In this document: in pieces, positions 1-6,455 of the stretch
Layout of the letters: each line of letters opens with the position of its first letter
Numbering within the stretch: the stretch's first letter is position 1
DNA from: Immundisolibacteraceae bacterium
Lineage (GTDB): Bacteria; Pseudomonadota; Gammaproteobacteria; Immundisolibacterales; Immundisolibacteraceae
Length of the DNA stretch: 6,455 bases
Direction: 5' to 3'
Assembly (NCBI GenBank): GCA_016763355.1
Contig: JAESTY010000021.1
Coordinates: 1-6,455, forward strand
Notes under the pieces: model-generated
Told to the model about the DNA's origin: nothing
The model's database searches: none
What the model saw: the letters and a program-made list of their open reading frames with translations, nothing else
Position numbers and translations under genes: made by a program

Positions 1-633
1 AGCCACTGTAGCGGCTGCTGGTTTTGCCTTTTTCACATCAGCAGTTTGCGCAGATGTTTGATCCGGTTTTTTGTCTGGTTCAACGGCGGTTTTAAGCGCT
101 GCCTCATTCGGTGACGAATGTTCGTCAACCACTTGAGTGGGTTCAACCGATGTTTCCTCTACCAACTGTTCTGCACCAGCAACTACCGCTTTGGTCTCGG
201 CAACCGCCGAACTATCAGCTGGCTGTTCTGATTCACTGGCAACCCCAGCAGACTGCTCTTCTAGCTCAGCGGGTATTTCAACGGGCTCAGGACTTTCTGC
301 ACGTTTAACGAAAGTTCTTTTCTTTCGAACGGTTACCGTGACCTTGTCTGCGCCAGGAGCGCTAATAGAACTACGACCTTTCGGTCCACTGCTCTGACGT
401 AATTCACTGGTTACATTACGGCGTAGCGTGACCCGTTTTGGCCTGGCACCCCCGTCCTCATCATCCGCACCATGAGACTTCCGCAAAAACACCAATAACT
501 GGGTTTTTTGCTCAGCGGTAATTTCCGTTTCCGGACTATCCGCCTCAACCCCTGCCTCTACAAGCTGGAGCATCAGTTTATCGACCGATATATTTACGCT
601 TTCCGCAAAATCTGCGACTGTGACCGTCTTCAT
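1..633 (-). CDS. infB: Translation initiation factor IF2, N-terminal part (runs off the window)
   Basis: IF2 is the GTPase that brings fMet-tRNA to the 30S subunit and promotes subunit joining. The frame is open from ATG at 633 to the window edge and gives 211 residues. Residues 1-55 resemble the IF2_N helical module (start MKTVTVADFAESV). Residues 103-111 read RKKRTFVKR, identical to a stretch in the E. coli IF2 N-terminal region. From about 112 onward the chain is a low-complexity Ala/Glu/Pro/Ser/Val linker, typical of this part of IF2. The GTP-binding and fMet-tRNA-binding domains lie outside the window, so the catalytic motifs cannot be checked. The start is supported by AGGGG at 638-642, four bases before ATG. 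The gene begins 27 nt after the nusA stop, consistent with the conserved nusA-infB operon. No clear internal start for a shorter IF2 isoform is visible in this part. Confidence 0.95.
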   Translation of the reverse strand, partial: MKTVTVADFAESVNISVDKLMLQLVEAGVEADSPETEITAEQKTQLLVFLRKSHGADDEDGGARPKRVTLRRNVTSELRQSSGPKGRSSISAPGADKVTVTVRKKRTFVKRAESPEPVEIPAELEEQSAGVASESEQPADSSAVAETKAVVAGAEQLVEETSVEPTQVVDEHSSPNEAALKTAVEPDKKPDQTSAQTADVKKAKPAAATVA

Positions 634-660
634 TACGCCCCTACTTTCCTAAGACCTGAT

Positions 661-2175
661 TCACTCAAACCAAATTGCCCGGGCAGACATAATCAGTTTG
701 CCCGCCAACTCCTCGGTCATATTTTCTATTGTCATCAAATCGTCGATAGCCTGTTCGGCCAAATCTTCCCGAGTAACAATACCGGCCGCCGCAAATAGAA
801 TGGCCAACCGATCCGTAACTCCTTCGACATCAAACATATCATCAGCAGGTTTAACCCCATCGACGTTTTCTTCCATCGATATTTCCTGGGTCAACAACCG
901 ATCCTGCGCCCGCTGCCGCAGCTCATCTACCAGCTCTTCGTCGAACTCTTCAATATCAAGTAGCTCTGCTATTGGCACAAAGGCTATCTCTTCGAGACTG
1001 GTAAAACCCTCTAACGCGAGAATCTCAGCAATATCTTGTTCAACATCAAGCAAATCGACCAATTTTTTGGTCAGATTCTGAACCTCGACTTCCTGCTTTT
1101 GCTCGACCTCATCGATGGACATAATATTTAGCGCCCAACCAGTAAGCTCACTGGCTAAACGAACATTTTGGCCACCTCGACCAATCGCTAACGATAATTG
1201 GTCTTCTTCAACTGCGATATCCATGCTATGACTATCTTCATCCACTGTCATCGACACAATTTTGGCCGGCGCCAGCGCGTTAATAACGAACTGGCCGGCA
1301 TTTTCATCAGCCAGCACTATATCGACACGTTCACCACCGAGCTCATTAGAGACACTCTGGACACGGGTGCCGTGCATACCGACGCAGGCGCCAATCGGGT
1401 CTATTCTAGCTTCGTTACTAAGGACCGCTATTTTGGCTCTTATACCTGGATCCCGGGCAGCTCCAACGATTTCAACTAGCCCTTCACTAACCTCAGGCAC
1501 TTCCCGGCGAAACAACTCCACCAATAGTTCAGGTGCGGTGCGTACCAACAATAACTGAGGCCCACGGGCTTCTTCTGATATCGCCGTCAAAAAAGCCGAG
1601 ATACGATCACCGCCACGTACATTTTCTCTGGGTATTAATTTGTCACGAGTAATAACACCTTCGGCGCCGCCGCCAAGGTCAACGATCACATTGCCTCGAT
1701 CAACTCTCTTAACTTGCCCGGTCAGCATCTGGCCCACTCGCGGTCCAAATAAGTCCGCTACCTTGGCTCGCTCAGCTTCACGAACCTTCTGAACGATGAC
1801 CTGCTTAGCCTGCTGAGAAGCAATCCGCCCAAAAGGCACATTTTCAACTGGGGTCTCAATATACCCACCGATTTCAATTTCGCTTTGCTGCTGCTGAGCT
1901 TCGGCTAATCGAACCATGTAGTCCTGGTTGTAGACAAATTCCGCGTCGTTATCGTCGGACTGTTCATCATCATCAGCGACGACTTCCCATATTTGAAAGG
2001 TGTCATACGCCCCAGAAGTTATATCTACCTTTACCCGATAATCGGAATCATCAGTAGCTACTTTTTTACGCGCAGCAGCGAGGGCAGATTCGATAGCTGC
2101 AAAAATAATTTGCGGCTCGAGCCCCTTCTCATTGGAGACAACGTCTACAACCTGCAATATTTCTCTGTTATCCAT
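661..2175 (-). CDS. nusA: Transcription termination/antitermination factor NusA
   Basis: NusA binds RNA polymerase and nascent RNA and modulates pausing, intrinsic termination and antitermination. The protein is 504 residues, close to the E. coli length. The N-terminal polymerase-binding domain covers about 1-140. An S1 domain (about 146-212) follows, then KH1 with the loop GMHG at 266-269 and KH2 with GRGG at 332-335. Two C-terminal acidic repeats lie near 370-430 and 440-500. The N-terminus (MDNREILQVVDVVSNEKGL) matches E. coli NusA (MNKEILAVVEAVSNEKAL). A longer reading from 2232 adds 19 residues inside rimP without similarity, so I place the start at 2175. There the ATG follows the rimP TAG by one base, with GGGG about 10 nt upstream. 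The domain-1 linker at residues 66-100 is acidic and Gln-rich and seems about 12 residues longer than in E. coli. The gene lies between rimP and infB, as in the conserved operon. Confidence 0.97.
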   Translation of the reverse strand: MDNREILQVVDVVSNEKGLEPQIIFAAIESALAAARKKVATDDSDYRVKVDITSGAYDTFQIWEVVADDDEQSDDNDAEFVYNQDYMVRLAEAQQQQSEIEIGGYIETPVENVPFGRIASQQAKQVIVQKVREAERAKVADLFGPRVGQMLTGQVKRVDRGNVIVDLGGGAEGVITRDKLIPRENVRGGDRISAFLTAISEEARGPQLLLVRTAPELLVELFRREVPEVSEGLVEIVGAARDPGIRAKIAVLSNEARIDPIGACVGMHGTRVQSVSNELGGERVDIVLADENAGQFVINALAPAKIVSMTVDEDSHSMDIAVEEDQLSLAIGRGGQNVRLASELTGWALNIMSIDEVEQKQEVEVQNLTKKLVDLLDVEQDIAEILALEGFTSLEEIAFVPIAELLDIEEFDEELVDELRQRAQDRLLTQEISMEENVDGVKPADDMFDVEGVTDRLAILFAAAGIVTREDLAEQAIDDLMTIENMTEELAGKLIMSARAIWFE

Positions 2176-2176
2176 T

Positions 2177-2647
2177 CTAGTTAAGCCCCGACTCAACAAA
2201 CGAAGGCACCAGCCGTGCACGACGGATAGCATCTAACGGCACTTCAACTGAGTTACCGTCAACCTTTAACTCTACCTGCCCGTCATTAACACGGCAGATT
2301 TCACCTCGAAAATTCTTGCGACCATCAACAGCCTGTCGCAGCTGTACATTAGCCTCGTCGCCGACAAATCGTTCAAAATGAGCAGCTGTAATCAGCGGCC
2401 TGTCGGCTCCCGGCGAAGAGACCTCTAAACTATAGTTACTGGCCATTGGCTCATTAACATCGAGCACACCGCTGACATATCTGCTGACGGCCTCGCAGTC
2501 TTTAACCCCGACCCCTTCTGGTCCATCGACATAAAGCCTTAAAACCGCGTCACGCCGATTGAGAAGCTCAACACACACCAGCTCGTATCCCAGGGATTCA
2601 ATCCCTGCTCGAACTAGACTATCGATCTGTTGAGCTGATGCTGCCAT
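2177..2647 (-). CDS. rimP: Ribosome maturation factor RimP
   Basis: RimP is a cytoplasmic factor that assists assembly of the 30S ribosomal subunit. The 156-residue product has the usual family length (E. coli about 150). The N-terminal alpha/beta domain (about 1-83) contains the family signature NYSLEVSSPGADRPL at 71-85, nearly identical to E. coli. An SH3-like C-terminal domain (about 86-150) ends in LVPSF. The ATG at 2647 gives an N-terminus of the expected length before the conserved GxELV segment (ESLGYELVCVE). A weak ribosome-binding sequence, AGGT, lies 5 nt upstream. rimP ends one base before the nusA start, so translation of the two is probably coupled. An intrinsic terminator stands 27 nt upstream of the start, so rimP, nusA and infB depend on read-through from the tRNA side or on a promoter not recognised here. 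Confidence 0.96.
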   Translation of the reverse strand: MAASAQQIDSLVRAGIESLGYELVCVELLNRRDAVLRLYVDGPEGVGVKDCEAVSRYVSGVLDVNEPMASNYSLEVSSPGADRPLITAAHFERFVGDEANVQLRQAVDGRKNFRGEICRVNDGQVELKVDGNSVEVPLDAIRRARLVPSFVESGLN

Positions 2648-2658
2648 CCAGTACCTGG
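2648..2658 (-). promoter_or_regulatory. rimP ribosome-binding site inside a short palindrome
   Basis: The 11 bases directly before the rimP ATG read CCAGGTACTGG on the minus strand, a 4-bp inverted repeat (CCAG/CTGG) around GTA. The only Shine-Dalgarno-like bases, AGGT, fall within it. The hairpin is short and probably weak alone. The upstream segment GCCCAG (2655-2660) can also pair with the 5' arm of the terminator (TTGGGC, with one G-U pair), which could mask the site in read-through RNA. The palindrome is seen directly; any translational role is inference. Confidence 0.3.
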
Positions 2659-2674
2659 GCTAAAAACAGAACCT

Positions 2675-2696
2675 AAAAAAAAAGGGCCAAAGGCCC
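2675..2696 (-). terminator. Intrinsic terminator between tRNA-fMet and rimP
   Basis: On the minus strand a 5-bp GC-only stem, GGGCC-TTT-GGCCC, is followed immediately by nine T residues, the standard form of a rho-independent terminator. The stem is short but the U-tract is uninterrupted. It lies 91 nt after the tRNA 3' end and 27 nt before the rimP start codon. It would end tRNA transcripts and partly limit transcription into rimP-nusA-infB. E. coli likewise has terminators with partial read-through between metY and rimP. The plus strand has no T-tract after the stem, so the signal acts only in the direction of these genes. Confidence 0.8.
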
Positions 2697-2724
2697 AATC
2701 CATAAAATCTATATGTCTATCAAG

Positions 2725-2760
2725 GCAAGGCTTCTGCCCCTAAACTCAGCCTTGCTGAGT
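2725..2760 (-). promoter_or_regulatory. Leader segment with two mutually exclusive hairpins
   Basis: Hairpin A is a perfect 7-bp stem with a 3-nt loop, ACTCAGC-AAG-GCTGAGT (2760 down to 2744). Stem B pairs GCAAGGCT (2755-2748) with AGCCTTGC (2732-2725), 8 perfect base pairs around a 15-nt loop. B reuses the loop and inner strands of A, so the two cannot form together. Neither is followed by a T-tract, so they are not terminators themselves. The loop of B carries AGGGGC (2741-2736), which could pair with GCCCTT of the downstream terminator 3' arm. The position between a tRNA and the terminator before rimP suggests a processing or attenuation element. The pairings are seen; the function is inferred. 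Confidence 0.45.
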
Positions 2761-2770
2761 GATCGTAACT

Positions 2771-2877
<107 letters not shown>

Positions 2878-2914
2878 TGCGAATTCTACAAAACAGTGCC
2901 GGTTAGCGCAATAG

Positions 2915-2920
2915 ATAATA
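2915..2920 (-). promoter_or_regulatory. Possible -10 box upstream of tRNA-fMet (weak)
   Basis: The minus strand reads TATTAT here, five of six matches to the sigma-70 -10 consensus, and would start RNA about 43 nt before the mature tRNA. No convincing -35 hexamer lies at 16-18 nt. A second AT-rich candidate, TATACT, sits at 3009-3014 just after nuoN, also without a good -35. The whole 172-bp spacer (2865-3036) holds no gene that I can see. No intrinsic terminator is evident after nuoN, so the tRNA may also be reached by transcription from the nuo operon. Confidence 0.2.
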
Positions 2921-3036
2921 TGGCTTCAAACAAGGAAAACACCGATTAATTGAGCAATAAATTTGTCAGAGCGCCGCATCGGTCGAATTCACCGTAAAAC
3001 AGCTCGATAGTATAAGTTTTGATCAGCACAGAAGTT

Positions 3037-4500
3037 TCAGAAAACCTGACTACAAACTGCCAATAACCCACCTGGAAAGATCCCCAACGCCAAGATCGCC
3101 AGACCGTTCAATGAAATCACAACACGCTCATCCCAGGCCGCTTCAATTGGGCTTGGGTCTTCAACATCATCAAAGAACATCAGTTTAACCATGCGCAGAT
3201 AGTAGAAAGCACCGATCACCGAAAATAACACAGCAACAATTGCGATCCAGGTGTGCCCCTGGGCCATAACAGCCTCAATAACCGCTAGCTTGGCAAAGAA
3301 CCCAACAGTAGGCGGTACACCAGCCATCGAAAACATCACCACCATCATGATTAACGCGAGTACCGGAGAACGCTGACCAAGACCCTTGTAGTCATCCAGC
3401 TTATCGGCTTCAAAACCTTCACGGCTGAGTATCATGATCATTCCGAACGCGGCCAGCCCAGTGAGCGCATAGGTGAGCATATAAAAAAGTGACGCTGAAT
3501 AACCTTCGGCGGTGCCAGCCAGCACACCCAGCACTACAAAGCCCATATGTGAGATAGCCGAATAAGCCAACATGCGTTTGATGTTAGTTTGGGCAATAGC
3601 AACAATATTGCCGATAGCCAGGGACATCACCGCCAGCATCATCATCATTGGCTGCCACTGCAGCAACAATGGCTGTAATCCGTCCGCAAATAGCCTGAGT
3701 ACTAATGCAATCGCGGCCAATTTGCTAACGGTACCAAGAATGTTGGTGACTGCAGTTGGCGAGCCTTCATAAATATCTGGCAACCACATGTGAAACGGCG
3801 CGGCACCAAGTTTAAACGCCGCTCCAACAACAACAAACACCACACCTAAGCCAAGTAACATGGAGAACTGACGAGCATCGGTATCGGTTAATACCGCTGC
3901 TATCTCACCTTGCAACACCACCAGGTTCAGTGTGCCAGTGACTCCATAAAGAATGGAGATACCATAAAGCAGCATTCCTGAGGCCAATGCACCAAGAATA
4001 AAATATTTGATCGCGGCTTCACTGGAGGCAACCGAACGGCGGTCGAACCCCACCAACGCGTAGAGCGATAGCGACAGGGTTTCCAGGCCAAGGTAAAGCG
4101 ATAACAGGGAACCCCCGGAAGCAATAATCATCATGCCTAATAATGCAAACAAACTGAGGGTGAAGAACTCACCACTGAGTAAGTCTCGGGCGGCCAGATA
4201 GCTACGACCATATAGCAACACACAAGCCAGACCGATCACCATGCCTAATTTCAGCACCAAACTGAGGGCGTCACTCTGATAATGGCCACCGAGAACAATT
4301 TGAGGTCCCTGGAATGAGTAAACCAGCGCAAGCGCGGTCGCCGCTAGTGCAATTAAACTCCAGAGATAGGTACTAGCTCGTCCTTTACCTGGGGCAAACA
4401 GATCGACTAACAGGACAACCGAAGCGCCAATCAATAAGACAATTTCTGGTAATACGGGAATTAATTCCTGGACCGAAAAACTCATAGCAACCTGACCCAT
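3037..4500 (-). CDS. nuoN: NADH-quinone oxidoreductase subunit N
   Basis: NuoN is one of three antiporter-like, proton-translocating subunits in the membrane arm of respiratory complex I. The 487-residue protein is hydrophobic throughout, fitting about 14 membrane helices. Charged residues of the proton path are visible: Glu140 in the YLGLETLSL segment, Lys165 in EAAIKYF, Lys230 in AAFKLGAAPFHMWLPD, Lys260 in TVSKLAA and Lys404 in FFAKL. These correspond to the functionally important Glu and Lys residues of E. coli NuoN. The first ATG overlaps the nuoM stop as TAATG, which favours translational coupling. A second ATG five codons later (4485) has AGG 5 nt upstream and gives an N-terminus more like its relatives, so it may be the true start. 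NuoN is the last gene of the nuo operon; the tRNA-fMet gene follows after 172 bp. Confidence 0.96.
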   Translation of the reverse strand: MGQVAMSFSVQELIPVLPEIVLLIGASVVLLVDLFAPGKGRASTYLWSLIALAATALALVYSFQGPQIVLGGHYQSDALSLVLKLGMVIGLACVLLYGRSYLAARDLLSGEFFTLSLFALLGMMIIASGGSLLSLYLGLETLSLSLYALVGFDRRSVASSEAAIKYFILGALASGMLLYGISILYGVTGTLNLVVLQGEIAAVLTDTDARQFSMLLGLGVVFVVVGAAFKLGAAPFHMWLPDIYEGSPTAVTNILGTVSKLAAIALVLRLFADGLQPLLLQWQPMMMMLAVMSLAIGNIVAIAQTNIKRMLAYSAISHMGFVVLGVLAGTAEGYSASLFYMLTYALTGLAAFGMIMILSREGFEADKLDDYKGLGQRSPVLALIMMVVMFSMAGVPPTVGFFAKLAVIEAVMAQGHTWIAIVAVLFSVIGAFYYLRMVKLMFFDDVEDPSPIEAAWDERVVISLNGLAILALGIFPGGLLAVCSQVF

Positions 4501-5978
4501 TACAATTTGCCCTGGCTGACGTGATCTAACAAAGCATCAACACTGGCATGCATAACATCAAACAGCGGATTCGGCATTAACCCAAGCGCCAGAACAGCCA
4601 CTGCAAGCGTCACTAACACCAGTTTTTCACGGCCATTAATATCCGTTAATGCAGCCACCTTGTCGTTGGCAATCGCGCCAAATATCACTCGTCGATACAT
4701 CCATAAATTATAGGCAGCACCGAGTACCAGCGATGAAGCGAGCCCCAGAGCAATCCAGAAGCTGGCCTCAAACGCGGCCAGAATAACCAGAAACTCACCG
4801 ATAAATCCGGAAGTACCGGGAAGACCTGAATTCGCCATTACGAAAAACATCATCAGCGCAGCAAACAGTGGCATGGTATTAACCACTCCGCCGTAGTCGG
4901 CGATGTCACGACTATGCATGCGGTCATAAATTACGCCAACACAAAGAAACATAGCAGCGGAGATAAAACCGTGGGAGACCATCTGCGCGATACCACCCTC
5001 AACCCCGAGAGGACTGAACAGAAAGATGCCCAGGGTGACAAAACCCATATGAGAGATCGATGAATAAGCGATGAGCTTTTTCATATCGGTCTGCACCAGC
5101 GCCACCGCACCTACATAAATCACCGCGACCAATGAAAGCCCGATCATTAAACCGGCCCATTCCTGACTGGCGTCTGGGGTAATTGGCAGGCTGAAGCGTA
5201 AAAAGCCATAGCCACCCATTTTCAACATGATCGCTGCCAGGATTACTGAACCACCCGTCGGCGCTTCAACATGGGCATCAGGTAACCAGGTATGTACCGG
5301 CCACATGGGGATTTTTACCGCGAAAGCCGCGAAGAAGGCAAAAAACAGCAGGGTTTGTACGTCGGCTGAGATCGCTAGCTGATGATAATCCAGTATCGAA
5401 AAACTACCTGACTGCAGATACAGATAAATCAGTGCGATTAGCAGTAGTACTGAACCTAAAAAGGTATAGAGAAAGAACTTAATGGTTGCGTAGACCCGGT
5501 TAGGGCCACCCCAGATACCGATGATCAAAAACATCGGAATCAGCATCGCTTCCCAGAAGATGTAAAACAGCACCGCATCGAGGGCTGCAAACACGCCAAT
5601 CATTAATCCTTCCATGATCAGCGCCGCACCCAGATAACCACTGAGGCGATTGGCTATATTGGTCCAGGATGAAATAACCACCAACACACCGATAAAACTG
5701 GTGAGCAAAATCAGTGGAAGCGAAAGACCATCAATACCAAGATGATAATTAACCGAAAAACGTTCGACCCAGGGCGCTAACTCAACAAACTGCATCGCAG
5801 CGGTGGTCGAATCAAATTGGCAATAAAGCGGCAAAGTAAGCAGTAAAGTGGCTGCACTAATGGCGAGCGCCATCCAGCGACTTAACGCCACACGGGCCTC
5901 GCTACCAAGCAGCAATACCAGCAGCCCACCGACAATCGGTAACCAGATAGCCAGACTTAACAGGGGATAAGAATTCAT
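4500..5978 (-). CDS. nuoM: NADH-quinone oxidoreductase subunit M
   Basis: NuoM is an antiporter-like proton-pumping subunit in the inner-membrane arm of complex I. The product has 492 residues (E. coli 509) and many hydrophobic helices, with 14 expected. Signature stretches are LGIDGLSLPLI near 80-90, IFWEAMLIPMF near 140-150, WLPDAHVEAPTGGS near 231-244 and KKLIAYSSISHMGF near 300-313. Key residues are Glu143, Lys222, Lys253, His310 and Glu395, which match E. coli Glu144, Lys234, Lys265, His322 and Glu407. The offset of 12 is constant from Lys222 onward. All are intact, so the subunit looks functional. The ATG at 5978 lies 15 nt after the nuoL stop. Only a weak AGG overlapping that stop precedes it, so translation may be coupled to nuoL. 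The stop overlaps the first nuoN ATG by one base. Confidence 0.97.
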   Translation of the reverse strand: MNSYPLLSLAIWLPIVGGLLVLLLGSEARVALSRWMALAISAATLLLTLPLYCQFDSTTAAMQFVELAPWVERFSVNYHLGIDGLSLPLILLTSFIGVLVVISSWTNIANRLSGYLGAALIMEGLMIGVFAALDAVLFYIFWEAMLIPMFLIIGIWGGPNRVYATIKFFLYTFLGSVLLLIALIYLYLQSGSFSILDYHQLAISADVQTLLFFAFFAAFAVKIPMWPVHTWLPDAHVEAPTGGSVILAAIMLKMGGYGFLRFSLPITPDASQEWAGLMIGLSLVAVIYVGAVALVQTDMKKLIAYSSISHMGFVTLGIFLFSPLGVEGGIAQMVSHGFISAAMFLCVGVIYDRMHSRDIADYGGVVNTMPLFAALMMFFVMANSGLPGTSGFIGEFLVILAAFEASFWIALGLASSLVLGAAYNLWMYRRVIFGAIANDKVAALTDINGREKLVLVTLAVAVLALGLMPNPLFDVMHASVDALLDHVSQGKL

Positions 5979-5993
5979 GTAGTGATTCTGACC

Positions 5994-6455
5994 TTAAGGG
6001 GTGACAAACCAGAGCATGCTCATCAGCAGCGTCAGGCCGATCATCATTGCAAAAGCATAGTGATAGAGATAACCGGTCTGGATATGACGTAACAGCGCAG
6101 ACATTGCACCGACAGTTCGGGCAGTGCCGTTGACCATTAATCCATCGATAATAGTGACATCACCGATGCGCCATAGCGCCTGACCAATACCACGCAGGCC
6201 GCCGGCAAACACCGTCTGATTAAAAGCATCCAGGTAGTATTTATTCTCAAGCAGTCGATGCAGCGGTTTTAGGGTCGTGGCTATCTTTGCTGGAATCTCA
6301 GGTTTAGCTAAATACAGAAACCAGGCTGTGACGAAACCAGCGGCCATCAAGATAAATGGCGCGGTAGTCAGTCCATGAATGACAAACTGCATAGCGCCGT
6401 GCCAGTGAGACTGCAACTCTGCCAACACCTGATGATTCGAAGCAATATAGATAGC
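5994..6455 (-). CDS. nuoL: NADH-quinone oxidoreductase subunit L, C-terminal part (runs off the window)
   Basis: NuoL is the distal proton-pumping subunit of complex I. Only the last 153 codons are in the window; the frame stays open to the edge. A GTG at 6428 could be mistaken for a start, but coding continues upstream of it (AIYIASNHQ before that valine), so it is internal. Visible residues 22-50 form a membrane helix, probably TM15. Residues 51-130 are amphipathic and contain LENKYYLDAFNQ and DGLMVNGTAR. They match the region that forms the long lateral helix of NuoL running along the membrane arm. A final membrane helix (about 132-151) ends in WFVTP. The antiporter core with its catalytic charges lies outside the window. 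nuoM follows after 15 nt, the standard nuoL-nuoM-nuoN order. Only the downstream end of the operon is seen. Confidence 0.95.
   Translation of the reverse strand, partial: AIYIASNHQVLAELQSHWHGAMQFVIHGLTTAPFILMAAGFVTAWFLYLAKPEIPAKIATTLKPLHRLLENKYYLDAFNQTVFAGGLRGIGQALWRIGDVTIIDGLMVNGTARTVGAMSALLRHIQTGYLYHYAFAMMIGLTLLMSMLWFVTP

Noticed and set aside
111..397. Plus-strand frames of 65 and 86 codons in the first 400 bases
   Set aside because: Both are antisense to the infB N-terminal coding region, whose minus-strand frame is open throughout and matches IF2. They are shadow frames with biased composition.
698..1081. Plus-strand reading frame of 127 codons, Ser-rich
   Set aside because: It is antisense to the well-supported nusA C-terminal repeats. 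Its Ser-rich composition follows from the codons of the opposite strand, and it has no recognisable domain.
2176..2232. 19-codon N-terminal extension of NusA from an ATG at 2232
   Set aside because: It lies within rimP in another frame and has no NusA similarity. The ATG at 2175 reproduces the conserved NusA N-terminus.
2964..2969. CTGACA on the minus strand as a -35 box for the tRNA
   Set aside because: It matches TTGACA at five of six bases, but no acceptable -10 hexamer lies 16-18 nt downstream.
2941..2983. Inverted repeat ACCGAT (2978-2983) / ATCGGT (2941-2946) on the minus strand after nuoN as a nuo terminator
   Set aside because: The stem is only 6 bp around a 31-nt loop and is followed by a broken T-run, so it does not meet the form of an intrinsic terminator.
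3927..4124. Minus-strand 65-codon frame inside nuoN
   Set aside because: It is an out-of-frame reading within the conserved NuoN coding sequence, with no features of its own.
6426..6428. GTG as a start codon for a 144-residue protein
   Set aside because: The frame continues to the window edge and the residues fit the C-terminal part of NuoL, so this is an internal valine codon.

Overview
The window is an ordinary chromosomal segment of a gammaproteobacterium, with every gene on the minus strand. NusA, RimP and the visible IF2 N-terminus all align by eye with their E. coli counterparts, and the initiator tRNA closely resembles E. coli tRNA-fMet. The genus cannot be read from the sequence. Base composition is near 50% GC, and nothing suggests recent transfer: there are no insertion sequences, integrase genes, CRISPR repeats or phage genes.

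In transcription order (high to low coordinates), the window opens with the 3' end of the respiratory complex I operon. This comprises the C-terminal part of nuoL (cut by the window edge), complete nuoM and complete nuoN, packed with 15-nt and 1-nt junctions. These encode the three antiporter-like proton-pumping subunits of the membrane arm, and the charged residues expected on the proton path are present in NuoM and NuoN.

A 172-bp spacer without a recognisable gene follows, then an initiator tRNA-fMet gene (2788-2864). Next is a 140-nt transcribed leader with two mutually exclusive hairpins and an intrinsic terminator that ends 27 nt before rimP. Then come rimP (30S maturation), nusA (transcription elongation, termination and antitermination) and the first 211 codons of infB (translation initiation factor IF2, cut by the window edge). 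This is the metY-rimP-nusA-infB order known from E. coli, here placed directly behind nuoN, an arrangement I recall from several other gammaproteobacterial lineages.

The tRNA and the rimP-nusA-infB genes all serve translation initiation, ribosome maturation or transcription elongation, and probably share at least part of their transcription. The terminator between them would set how much transcription from the tRNA side reaches rimP. The non-coding leader and tRNA flanks are the parts most worth a second look. I found no evidence for a new gene system.
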